Source of the DNA: Leucaena leucocephala
Lineage: Eukaryota > Streptophyta > Magnoliopsida > Fabales > Fabaceae
Assembly: GCA_037074615.1 (NCBI GenBank)
Contig: CM073557.1
Coordinates: 10,618,501 to 10,682,500, forward strand
DNA length: 64,000 nt
Reading direction: 5' to 3'
Shown: positions 34,998-47,500 of the stretch, one piece after another
Numbering within the stretch: position 1 is the stretch's first letter
Layout of the letters: every line of letters starts with the position of its first letter
Notes under the pieces: generated by a model
Told to the model about the DNA's origin: nothing
What the model saw: the letters and a program-made list of their open reading frames with translations, nothing else
The model's database searches: none
Made by a program: the position numbers and the translations under genes

Positions 34998-37900
34998 TTT
35001 AGCATATTTTACAAACATAACATAACATAATGCCTGGCACTTTATGCAAGGAGTGAAAGCTCTCATTTGCTCTTTCATACGTAACGTATCATTCAAATGT
35101 CTTACCCCTTTTAGTAGGGAGTCTCTCTATCTGTTTACAAGGCTAGCTATTATGCCACTTCGTATTGCATTTCTCAATACACCTTTCTCATAACATATCT
35201 CATTTTGTATCTTTTATATCATAACATGACATATCTAGCCACATCTGGCTATATCATAGTCTATCTTTCAAATCCATTTCATTTAGATTTAACATAAGGG
35301 TTCTAGTCTCTTATTATTCATAACCCTTTTTAGCTTTTTATAGCTCTTTCTATCATCTTACATAGCTCTATGCACATATGCCAATTTCAATGGCATTTAC
35401 ACACTTTTCCATCACTTCCCAGGGGGTTACCCATCATTGAATTACCCTTACTTGAGCACGCTTAACTAAAATGTGCAGATAAAAATCTGAAGCACTGGTG
35501 CTTACAGGCTTCAACCCTGATACTTTATTATCTTAGACCCATCTTATACTATCTCTTTTGGGTCTATCTTGCCTTCTAATCTCTTTATCCTCATCTGGAG
35601 GATTTACTTGTCTCTTATTTTCTGTAATCTTATCATAAGGATCTCTTCTTATATCTCACTTAATATTCCCATAAATCCTTAGGACTCAGCATTAACAGCT
35701 TTAACTTTGATCACTTAGTTCCTGATACGTGTAAGGAAATTTGAGTTCAATCCCTGATAGTAATAAGGCTATCTGAAACTAGCATCATGGGTACTCTCTC
35801 TGTTATGAGTTAATTAACTTGTGAAGCTTCTATACTTTAACTTTTCCTTGGTATTCGTCCTTCCAAAGAAATACTGTACTTATGGCTCATTACTTTCTTG
35901 CTCTAGGCTTGGTCTACTGTGACCCTCGGGATCTACTGCGATCAACTGTAAGCCTTTCAGGATCTACTGTGACCCTGTGAGCCATACTAGGATCTAACTT
36001 CAATCCTCTGGAATCTACTGGATTCCGTTGTACTGTATTCTCATCTCCAGAAGACCTAAACCAACGGACAAAGTTATAAGGTTAGTCACTTCCACATAGT
36101 TGTTAACTCCACAGATAATTCCCCAAAAATGATCACAGAAGCCAATATTATCTATTAGGACTTGACTCATTTCCTCTATCACTTAGGAACTTCATATGCC
36201 ATTCTCATCTTTATAACTTACTAGATCCATTACTGTAGAGAGCTACATAGGCTTTACCATGCACATATCTATCATCATGTATTTATCTCATCAGAGGGAT
36301 TTTACTCTATTGCAAGAGCAATCTAGCTCTATTGCAAAAACATTAACTTATATTACTTAAATACTGCTCTTTCTTAGAGCCATATCATCTTTCATAACTG
36401 CGTCTCATTTCCTTTCATCTATCTTATCCCTACTAAAGGGATATGTCCTGAGTATCATAATCATTTATCTATAGGCTCACTACTAATCTTCATCTTCAAT
36501 CTCATTCTCTATCCCATTGACTATCATAGTCTGATCATAAATTCTCTTTCTATCTTCTGAGAATCAAGTAGCTAACTTTCTAGTTTAGCATTTTACTATT
36601 GCTTCATTCTTGCTAAATTGAATTATTTAGTTGCATGTCATAGGGCATGGGAGCAACATAACTTTCTCATCTGGTATACTTTACCCAGTACGTACTGCAT
36701 AAGGGGAGTATTCATTTATCATAGTATACTCAAGATGCATAATATGCAAATAGATGCAATCAGTTAAGCACTCTCTAGTATGTGTGTCATCACATGACAA
36801 CTGCAATGATATGCAAATTCTTATTATAACTTATAACAACATAAGCAATATCATTATTACATACATCTGCTCAACCATCCCTTATCACCTTAATCACTAG
36901 GTCCTGATCATTTATTCAGGTACCTGAGTCATTTACTTGTTTCACTTAGGCTGCCACATCACCCTCTTACTAGGGAATAGGCTCAACCCTTCTTTACTCT
37001 TTCTTACATAAGGAATAGGGGAGTCACTTCATCTTTGAATCTATGGCTACCTTACTAGGCCATATTTATTCTATCATATCATCCCTTATTGCCTGTAAGA
37101 TTTCTATGTCTCTAGCCTGAAGGATTTATGTGTCCTTGGCCTCACAACAATCCATAACTGAGTCAGCTATTTTCTTTCAGCTAACTGAAGAAGGTTTGGC
37201 TCCTATCTTTATGCCATTTGTACTTTTATGTTTCTCTTATCCTCCTGGATTACTAACAGGCGAGAAAGTATCTCTTATTAAGCCTCAAGGTTCATATGAA
37301 TGAACTCAATTAAGTATCCATCAAAAGAGTTCTCTTCCCTTAACTCTAACCCTTAACTTCATACTCACCTTTCTCTAATTGAGAGGAATGCTTCTTTTAA
37401 ACTTTTTGAGAAAAACTTCTCAAGTGAGCGGATAATTCTCCATCTCATATGGAGTAACTTTTGTGCCTCTCTGTATCTCTTAACTCTTTCTGTCTATCAA
37501 TCTCAGTCTACTCTAGACTAGATTGTGATTCTTTTCTGGTCTGCCTCTAGATCCTGACCAATTCAGGTCACTTGGATCTCATTCATCACTTAATATTACT
37601 ATTTATGTTCTCTAGGTCAGAGCATTAGGTTACTATCTCTTCGTGATAGAATCCCTTTGCTTTGGGAACATTAACTTTCTATCTATTAACCATCACGACT
37701 TTAACCTTAGGCTGTGTATTAAATCATTCTTAGGTAAGTCTCATTCTAACTTCTCATTATTCTTTTCCGTAAAGACTAGCTGAACAAAGTCTTTTGTATT
37801 GTAGATCAACTCCTGATGATCATACGGAGGATCTACTGTTGAACCTCTTCTTAAACTGATCTTCTGTATCTTAATGCTTCGTACTGTTTAACTTGCCTAT

Positions 37901-38080
37901 ACTCTGTACTAAACCTCTAATTGATAGACTTCAGTGAGATTGGCATCTTTAGTCTCATGACACTTGACTTACTATCATCTCATACCAATCCTCTAAAGTA
38001 TATTAGGTTAATGCCCACTACTAAATGTATGTTTATCATTCCTACTACAGCATTGAGGAACTGTAAATAATTAATTGTTC
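34998..38080. other. LARD-like interior, no coding signal
   Basis: About 3 kb that is C/T-rich on the plus strand, with stops in all frames and no TE protein motif that I can recognise. Short loosely repeated phrases occur, such as ggatctactgtgaccct, which recurs with small changes at 35920-36020 (five times). Confidence 0.6.
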
Positions 38081-38743
38081 TTAATCTCTACTTCTGTCCA
38101 TCCCTTGACCTGGACTGAGTAATTCACTTTCCACAGCTTTCATAAGACCAATATGGTCAACACTATCTGTCTTTAATGAAGAAGGCTGGGGTTGACTAGG
38201 ACTAGGAACATCCCACTGATCTTTTTCTATAAAGTCACATATTCTTGGACTTTAGGAATGGATAAGAACTATCATAGGCTCTGACTGGATGTCTGAATTA
38301 GGGGACTGTTGTATCTTAATTATCTTAAATCTATCCTCAAACTCTGGTAGAGGAGGAATAATATATGGTCTACCTATAATCCAGTACCAATACTCAGCTT
38401 CCTCAGCTGTAATCTATCATCTCGTAAGAGGGATAAAGCTTATATCAGGGTTAGAGGGCATTCCAACAAACTTATACCGTATAGAGTCACTAGACTTAAC
38501 ATCAATTGGTGCATATTAGGCTTTAGGCTAAATCTCTACATGACCTCCAGACTGCAGGTTTAAGTCTATAGAAACGTCTATGGGACATTCCACTGTAGAT
38601 TTTCCTGACTGATCCCCTAAACTCTCATCTGGACTCTCTTCATTGTCTAAGGGATGTGGATATATATCATCTTTATATATCACTATTGGTCTGGAGTCTT
38701 CCTTATTAACTGAAGCCTCTGACTTAATCTTATGGAATCTCAT
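38081..38743 (-). pseudogene. unrecognised 220-codon ORF remnant in the LARD-like element
   Basis: From ATG 38743 to TAA 38081, one uninterrupted frame register (663 bp) with five internal stops and no net frameshift. Segments read MRFHKIKSEASVNKEDSRPI, an acidic Asp/Glu/Pro-rich part (PLDNEESPDESLGDQSGKS), IRYKFVGMPSNPDISFIPLT, AEEAEYWYWIIGRPYIIPPL, PEFEDRFKIIKIQQSPNSDI and KDQWDVPSPSQPQPSSLK. It starts about 160 nt after the PBS, where gag normally begins, but has no gag, zinc-knuckle or protease motif that I recognise. The Trp/Tyr-rich and Pro-rich composition looks protein-like rather than random. It could be a captured host sequence, an element-specific protein or a highly diverged gag start. 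No function is assigned. Confidence 0.5.
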
Positions 38744-38900
38744 ATATATTCATGCAACATTTGCTTAATTAAGCAATGTTAACCATCCCATAACATACCT
38801 TAACTTAACAAAATACTTACTGTTTAGGGTTAGGGTCTGGGTATAATCTCATATCAATCCATAAATAATCTATTCAAAGCATTTCTTAAGCCAGAATCCT

Positions 38901-38914
38901 ATGCTTTGATACCA
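38901..38914 (-). promoter_or_regulatory. primer-binding site, tRNA-Met type (LARD-like element)
   Basis: Minus-strand TGGTATCAAAGCAT, three bases inside the 5' LTR. The first 12 bases match the complement of initiator tRNA-Met with one difference. Confidence 0.82.
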
Positions 38915-38917
38915 AAA

Positions 38918-41900
38918 TGTAACATCCTTACTTTTATATGTCTTACAGACCATTCAGTAGCATTTAGAACCACTTACAAGACCTTGGAAATCCATTAGCC
39001 AAATCTGGAATTTTACTCTTTCTCGGGTTACTGTTCATATGGTATTCCAGATTACGCAATGAACTTCAAAAAATCATAATTAATTCTATAAAAATCTAAA
39101 TGAATTGGTTCAAAAAGGTAAATGAACATAAAATCTTTAAGTTTAAGGGAAAAATAATTTCTAGACCAAATGATTATCCAATTGATACAGTTTATTCATT
39201 GAAGTTTACTGTTCATTTGGTCAAAAACTCTGGAAACAGATTCTGGTCCCTTATTTTGGAAAATCATTTCTCTTGATATACACATCCAAATGAAACGTTC
39301 CACCTATTCATTTAAATCTCTGGATGTGTGCTACATGCTCATAAAATTTCGTAAACTAATTCCTTCATTTGCTAGGTCAAACTGAAGCCACAACAAAACT
39401 GCTTTAGGACCTACGTTTTTACCATTTCAGTTTCTTTTCTTTCATTTCCAATAATTGTTTCAGCATGCACAAGCCATCAAATAAGCTTCTTAACATTCAT
39501 ATACATCATGTACATGTGCCATAAGTATTCCAATAGTTTCATCACATAAATGGACACCTTACATGGCATTTACATACATAGACAATTTATAGTATATGCT
39601 AAAATCTCAATACTTCACTTCCTTTCTTCCATTCTTTAGCTCTTCTCCATGCATACCTTTTCTTCATGTTTGACCTAAATTGGTTGGTTATGGGAGAGTG
39701 AACATTATCACTTAAATATGCAAGATGGATGCTAATGCATGATATGTAATTTCATTAACTTTCTTTGATTAGTGACATGCCAACATGCTACAAACTTTTA
39801 CATAAAGTGCATGGCCATGGAAACATGTTATTCACAATACATTCAACATCATTTATCATGTCAAAACATCATTCAAATAACATATACATGTCAACACATA
39901 AGCATACCACATCAAGCACATAAAGAGGTAAGTTCACTACCTTACACTTAAGCTTTTCTCTTGACCTTTAGCCCTTGCTCCCTAGCTTTCCAACCATGAA
40001 GCATTTATGTCCATCACTTCCCAACATCTTCTTGGATGTTTCATGGTCCTAAACACATTCATCTTCATCACATAACTCATTAGAACTCATGAACTCCAAC
40101 CATGTTCAAGACTAACTTTGTTACAGTCTTTATTGTCATAACTTTCTCTAATTTTCACTAATCCACTTGGCTCTTGAACCAATTGATGTCTTGACTTTAC
40201 CCTACACAATTTCATCTTTTGAATCCATTTATGATCTTAGAATCATAAAATTCTAGCTCCTTCATGGCATGCTGTACAGAATTGAACATAAGCACACAAT
40301 TCTTTCAAAAATTCTCATTTTGATTCTAATGCTTCCCATACTTGTTTCTCCACTTTACCCCACACAACTTTTCATTTTAAAACCATTGGAACCATCAAAA
40401 TCATGAAATTCGAATCACTGTTCATACGAGTGAACAGTAACTGTAAGGAATCTCAAAGACTACAACCTTGAGATTTTAATGTTTCCAAGGTTCAAAACCT
40501 TTTCAATCCTACACAAAATCATCATACAAACTCAATGGAAGCATTAAATCATTGAAATTCAATTTCCTTCCCTCATGAACAGTGCATACCGAACAGGGCA
40601 CACCATGGCAAAGTCAAGAATATCAATTTGATTCAACAACCAACCACTTAACAAGCTAGTTTAAGCTTCAATCATATAGTTCTAACTTTAATTTCTTCTT
40701 TCCCCTTTCCTTTAAGGTCTTTGGGCAGCACCACCCCTTAGAGAAAACTCAACTTTTCTCCCATCAAAACCCTAAGTTCAAGCTCCCAAATTAAAGGAAA
40801 ATAAGGTAGGAGAGATTGCTTACCTTTAATCTCTAGCTTGCTTGAACTTTGGAACCTTGAATCTTCTTTGTCTTGGCTTGAGTTTCCATTTTGCAAGAGT
40901 TTCCCCAAGGGTCCATGAAGCTATGGTTTGCTGCAGAATGAGGGGGTATTTATAGCCAAAATCCAAGAAAAATGAATGGCCAAGATTGAGTTGGTTACTA
41001 TTTGATCTAAAGGCCCACATTTAATCTTGGAATTAACTTTTTTATAAAATAATAATTATGACATCATGTGGGACAGCTCAAGGGATACCTCAAGGGGTTA
41101 GGTGGCATGCTCATAGTGTAAGGAACCTTCTGGAGAAATTTTAGTCCAATCCGGTACCGATCAGTGCAATTTCACAACAAACAGACTGTGTTATGTTCCT
41201 AATTTTTTATAATATACCAGGATATGTATTCTATCCTGAAAATTAATGTATAGGCTTCTCATACCATTGAAAATGTTATACTGAGTATTTATCTACTATC
41301 CATCCCTTGGAAAATAACCAAAATACCCTTGGTGTCCTTTCTTGCACTGTACTGACCCTAAGGGCATAATTGTCATTTCACCCCTTCTTGTACTGCCTCA
41401 GGGTATATATTAACTCAACTAATCATATTTATACCATGTGCCACATTTTTATCCTATCCCAGATGACCAAAATGACCTCCATCCATCACTGGTACAGTGT
41501 GGGCATCCAGGGGTATTTTCGTAATTTCACACTTTTCCTGGACTGCTTTGTACTCTGGCCCACTTAACTGTCTAGTAATCACATTGGGCCTACTATGACG
41601 CCATTTGGGCCTTGGTTTGGGCTCATTGCCTTTATTCCCTTTATGGCACAAATCCCAAGACACCTCTCCCGATCCTATTTATCGGGTATTCTATTTTACC
41701 ATAAAATCCCGTAAGAATTCTACAGGATTCCTTTTCTGACTCTGTCAGTTTGATAAATTTATATATTAAATATAAGAATTTACAGTAAAATTTTATCTGA
41801 TTCTGAGTTATGAAAAATACTGCAATAATTCATGCTGACTTCAGGAATTTATATCAATTAATCGGGACCTCAAATCAAAATTCTGTGTTGCGTTAAACTG

Positions 41901-42242
41901 ACCGGAATAATTATGTCTATCTACTAGAAAAATTTGAGTCTGATCTGATTCTGGGCATTTTTGGCCTGTTTTGGCTCAACTTTTCCATAATTACATTTGG
42001 GTCCCTGACTTTTTATTTAATTACATTTAGGTCCCTAAACTTTTGGAAATTACCACTTTGGGCCCAAATCTTGTTTCTACTTTAACTTTTGGCCTTTAAC
42101 ATTTTCTACTTTGCGTTTTAGTCCTTCTCCTTCTTCAGGACTCATATAACCTTTATCATTGCTTCTTATCTTCGTCATAATCCTTTCTAAACCTCTTTCC
42201 ACTATCAGTACTATACAGATAGGGAAAAATTAGGATATGACA
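38918..42242 (-). repeat. LARD-like element 5' LTR
   Basis: 3325 bp, homologous to 30911-34257 over its full length. It is about 22 bp shorter, mainly because of a deletion near 39702 that removed a palindrome. TATA box at 40947-40954 on the minus strand. Confidence 0.93.
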
Positions 42243-44516
42243 TATGGCTTCCAATTTTGCCACTAAAGCATATGTTTCCTTATAATCAATACCTTCTTCT
42301 TGCTTATAACCTTTTGTAACTAATTGAGTTTTATTTCTAATGGTTACAGTAGATTTATTAAGCTTATTCTTGAATACCATTTAGTCCCAATGACTGGATA
42401 ATCATTGGGTCTAGGTATCAAGTCTCAAACTTGATTTAGCTCTTCCTGCATAGCAACTATCTAGAAGTTATCTAATAGTGCTTTATCTATATTGGTTGGT
42501 TTAATATTTGAAATAAATGCAAAGAAATACACCTCATTTAGCAATAACTTGGTCAAAAGGATGACCTCTATTATGTCTCATTATGTCTCTAAGCTCTAGG
42601 TTGATCTTTATCTGATTTATTAGACTTATTTCTAGGTTGTTGAACTATGGGTTCTTTTTCTCTGTTCAATTTTAGTATTGTAAGACCCTATATTATCTCA
42701 GCTTCATCATCTAAAGGCTTTGAAATTAGTTCTATTTCAGAAAACACTACATGAATAGACTCTTATATTGTAAAAATTTTCTTATTAAAAAGTCTATATG
42801 CCTTACTACGGTTAAAATAACCAAGAAAAATACACTCATCAGATTTAGAATCAAATTTACCCAAATTTTCTGTATTGTTGTTGTGGATGAAGCATATGCT
42901 CCTGAAGATCCTCAGATGAGTGAGATTAGACTTATGTCCTTTGTAGAGCTCATAAGGTGTCTTGTTGAGTAGTGGTCTGATGTAAGCTCGATTAGATATA
43001 TAACATGCTATGTTCATAGCCTGTGCCTAGAAAAATTGTGAGCACCTTTGTCATTAAGCATTGCTCTAGCCATATCCGTGAGGACTCTATTTTTCCTTTC
43101 AAAAACTCTATTTTGTTGTGGAATTCTTGAAGGGGATAAGTTATGATCAATCCCATGGTTGTCACATAATTTAGAAAATTTATTATTTTTGAATTCTTCT
43201 TTGTGATCAATCCTGATAGACACAATAGAAATACCTTTCTCATTTTGTACTTTCTTGTCAAATACAACAAAATCATTAAAAGTCTCATCTTTGGATAAAA
43301 GGTATAAAGTCTAAGTAAATCTAGAATAGTCATCAACTATCACAAGAGTATATAAGTTTTCTTTGAAAATTTTGACTCTTAATAGACTAACTAAATCCAT
43401 ATGAAGTAATTGGAGTGGTCTCTCAGTTGAGACTTCCTTATTTTATTTAAAAGAGGACTTAACTTTTTTCCCTTTTGACGAGCCTCACAAACGACATTAA
43501 TTTTAGATTTGATTTTAGGTCAACCTGTTACTAAATCTTTCTTAATTATTTTTGAAACCTGATGCATATTCACATGAGCTAGTCTCTTGTGCCATAACCA
43601 ACTTTCTTCAAATTTGTTAAGAAAAAAGTTTTCATGTGAGTTTGAAGTAATAGAAATGGTATAGCAGTTACAGTCTCTTAGAGCATAGAGTTTGGCCATC
43701 AAGCTATCCTTGTTGATTGAAAGGTCTTTCTTACTTATTATCAGACATTCTTCTGAGAAAGAAATAATCCAATTGTCTTTATCTACGGTTTGACTCACAC
43801 TCAAGAGATTGTGGCATAATCCTTCCATGTAGTATACGTCTTCCACTTTTACCCCTTCTTTACTTCCAACTTCTCCAATCCTATCAATCTTTCTATATTT
43901 ATTTCCTCTAAAGCTTACTTTACTGCCTTCCTTATGATGAATCTTGAGGAACTTCTCCATGTCTCTAATCATATGTCTGAAGCATCCACTATCAATATAC
44001 TATTTATTAGTCTTGTATGCTTTGAGACAAATTTGAAATAAAATCATTTCACTTTAGGTACCCTGACTTTCTTGGGTCCTTTCAGGTTGGTTTGGATTTC
44101 ATTAGGTACATGAATGCCTTTTGGAACCCATTTTAATATGGTCCATTTTTCTTGTGATGACAAGATGTAGTAGAGTGACCCTTACAGTTACAATATAAAC
44201 ATAGAGCAAATGAATTTGAAGTATGTATAGTATTTCTAAATTAATACAAATATGATTTGTTATCTAATTTTCACTTTCCTCTACGCTTGTCTAAATTAGG
44301 ATGATATCCTATTTCTGACTTGTCAAAGACACATCTATGGTTCTTTAGTATAATGTTAAGCATTTCACTACCTCTAGTGAATTTTTCTAGAGTTTTAGTT
44401 AACTCTGTTTTTCTTTTCTGATTCTTCATGTTTTGCACACTTTGATGCAACCTTGGGTTTTACACCTTTTCTTCCAATATCCATATCCTTTTCTTAGAAC
44501 TTACTAACTCCTTTAC
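42243..44516 (-). pseudogene. Copia-S gag-pol remnant (SIRE/Sto-4-like)
   Basis: Minus-strand order: a zinc-knuckle remnant near 44200 (NCKGHSTTSCHH); a protease-like IDSGCFRHM (43985); GAG-pre-integrase SWLWHKRLAHVNMHQVSKI (43600); integrase blocks SIRIDHKEEFKNNKFSKLCD, NHGIDHNLSPSRIPQQN and ERKNRVL (43230-43060), in which the second catalytic region reads IDHKEEF rather than the usual SDHGGEF; NIACYISNRAYIRPLLNKTP (43017-42960); LGKFDSKSDECIFLGYF; then reverse transcriptase opening VFKNKLNKSTVTIRNKTQL and GYKQEEGIDYKETYALVAKL up to 42248. It resumes at 30910. Upstream it is cut by LTR B0 with its left target copy TTTAC (44512-44516). Several frame changes and stops make it older than the elements inside it. 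Confidence 0.85.
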
Positions 44517-47500
44517 TGTTATATCCCCAATTTTTTTGTCTGATGTGTATGTATGGTTTATCTATAATGGACATGAGATTTTTTGAATAAACTGTATTAG
44601 ATTGAGGAAAGGAAAGAAAAGGATTAATAGCTAAGAAAAGTTTAGGGACCTAAGTAAAAAGTATAAAAGGTTGGAGGCCAAAAGTTAAAGTAGAAACAAA
44701 AGTTAGGCTAAAAGTGATAATTATCAAAAGTTTAGGTACCTAAATATAATTAAGCAAAAAGTCAGGGACCTAAATGTAATTATGAGAAAGTTAAACTGAA
44801 AAAGGCTAAAAAATGCCCGGAATCATATTAGACCCAAATTTAACCAATAGATAGACAAAATTATTTCGGTCAGTTTAATGTAACAACATTTTGATTTGAG
44901 GTCCCAATTATTTGATATAAAATTCAAAAGTCATAAGAAATTATTATAGTATTTTTTAGACTTTAGAATAAGATGAAACCTTATAGTAAATTCCTATATT
45001 TAATATAAGAATTTATAAACCTGATAGAGTAAGAAAAGGAATCCTGTAGAATTCTTAGGGGTGGAATAAAATATCCGATAAATATTGTTGGGAGAGGTTT
45101 CTTTAGAGTTGAGCAAAAAGTTGTAACATCCTTACTTTTATACATCTTAGGGACCATTCAGTAGTATTTAGAATCACTTACAAGACCTTGGAAGTCCATT
45201 AGCCAAATCTGGAATTTTACTCTTTCTCGGGTTACTGTTCATATGGTATTCCAGATTATGCAATGAGTTTCAAAAAATCATAATTAATTCTAGAAAAATA
45301 AAAATAAAGTGGTTCAAAAAGATACATGAAGATAACATCTTTAAATTTAAGGGAAAAATAATTTCAAGACCAAATGATTAGCCAATTAATACAGTTTATT
45401 CGTTAAAATTTAGTGTTCATTTGGTCAAAAACTCTGGAAACAGATTATGGTCCCTTACTTTGGAAATTCACATCTCTTGATATACACATCCAAATAAAAC
45501 ATTCTACCTATGCACTTAAAGCTATGGATGTATGCTACAAGCTTGTAAAATTTCATGAAATAATTCTTTCATTTGCTAGGTCAAATTGAAGCCACAACAA
45601 AACTGTTTTAGGACCTATATTTTTACTATTTCAGTTTCCTTGCTTTTACTTTCAATAATTGTTCCAGCATGCATAAGCTATCAAATAAGCTTTTCAATAT
45701 TCATATACATCATGTACATATGTCATAAGTACTAAAAATAGTTTCATCATATAAATGGAAACCTTATATGGCATTTACATATATAGATAATCCATAGCAT
45801 ATGCTAGGATCTCAATTACTTCTATTCGTTTCTTCCATTCTTTAGCTCTTCTCTATGCATACATTTTCCATCATGCTTTACCTAAATTGGTTGGTTATGG
45901 GAGAGTGAGATTCTAGAGAATCTCAATAGCAAACATTACCACTTAAATATGCAAGATGGATGCTAATGCATGATATGTAATTCCATTAATTTTCTTTGAT
46001 TAGTGACATGCTATCATGCTATATACTTTTACATAAAGTGCATGGCCATGGAAAATATGTTATTCACAATACATTAAACATCATTTATCATGTCACAACA
46101 TCATTCAAATATCATATACATGTCAAAACATAAGCATACCACATCAAGCACATAAAGAGGTAAGTTCACTACCTTGCACTTAAGCCTTTCTCTTGACCTT
46201 TAGCCCTTGCTCCCTAGCTTTCCAACCATGAAGCATTTATGTCCATCACTTCCCAACATATTCTTGGATGTTTCATGGTCCTAAACACATTCATCTTCAT
46301 CACATAACTCATTAGAACTCATGAACTCCAACCATGTTCAAGACTAACTTTGTTACACTCTTTATTGTCATAACTTTCTCTAATTTTCACTAATCCACTT
46401 GGCTCTTGAACCAATTGATGTCTTAACTTTTCCCTACACAATTTCATATTTTGAATCCATTTATGAGCTTAGAATCATGAAATTCTAGCTCCTTCACGGC
46501 CTGCTGTGCAGAACCAAAACATGTACACAATTCCCTCAAAAATTATCATTTTGATTCTAATGCTTTCCATACTTGTTTCTCTACTTTATCCCACACAATT
46601 TTTCATTTTAAAACCATTGGAAGTATCAAAATCATGAAATTCCAATCACTGTTCATGTGAATGAACAGTAACTGAGAAGAATTCCAAAAACTATAATCTT
46701 AGAATTTCAATGTTTCCAAGGTTCAAAACCTTTTCAATACCACACAAAATCATCATATAAATTCAATGGAAGAATTAATTTATTGAAATTCCATTTCCTT
46801 CCCTCATGAACATTGCATACCGAACAGTTCCATTATGGCAAAGTCAAGAATATCAACTTGATTCAACAACCAATCACTTAACTAGCTTGTTTAAGCTTCA
46901 ATCATATGTTTCTAACTTTAATTTCTTCTTTTTCCTTTCATTTAAGGTCTTTGGGAAGCAGCACCCCGTAGAGAAAACCCAACTTTTCCCCCATGAAAAC
47001 CCTAAGTTCAAGCTCCCAAATCAAAGGAAAATAAGGTAGGAGAGATTGCTTACCTTTAATCTCTAGCTTTCTTGAACTTTGGTACCTTGAATCTTCTTTG
47101 TCTTGGCTTGAGTTTTCATTTTGTAAGAGTTTCCCCAAGGGTTCATGTGCTTCACGGTTTTGGGAAGATTTGAAGGGGTATTATAGAAAAATCTTGGTGG
47201 AAATCAATGGCCAAGATTAGTTTGTGCAGTATTTGATCTAAAGGCTCACATTTAATCTTGGATTTAACTTTTTTAAAAAGATAATTATGACATCATCCAT
47301 GACATCATTAAGGGACAACTCAAAGGGACACCTCATGGGGTTATGTGGCACAATTCCAATGGGGGAAGAAGATTCTAGAAAAATTACAGTCCAATCTGGT
47401 ACCAACTCGGTTTGATTCCCCAAAAACTGGATTATTTTATGTTCCTAATTTTTATAATATTCCAGGATATGTATTCTGTCCTAGAAATCAATGTCTAGGT

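Larger units (their letters stand above)
30911..42242 (-). mobile_element. LARD-like element: 11.3 kb, two 3.3-kb LTRs, mostly non-coding interior
   Basis: Flanked by TATGG (30906-30910 and 42243-42247) within the Copia-S reverse transcriptase. LTRs at 30911-34257 and 38918-42242 begin TGTAAYATCC and end GGATATGAYA on the plus strand. A PBS (38901-38914) and PPT (34261-34271) in the right places set the orientation as minus. The 4.66-kb interior has no gag-pol similarity. Its only extended frame is an unrecognised one at 38081-38743. Full-length LTR elements with long LTRs and a non-coding interior are called LARDs. Its PPT-side border resembles that of the Tekay-type element at 60111-63620, a plausible autonomous relative (inference). 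The LTRs differ by roughly 2-4% by eye. Confidence 0.9.

Noticed and set aside
38822..38845. Telomere-like tttagggttaggg
   Set aside because: Only about two TTTAGGG-like units, located beside the PBS of the LARD-like element; too short for an interstitial telomere tract.
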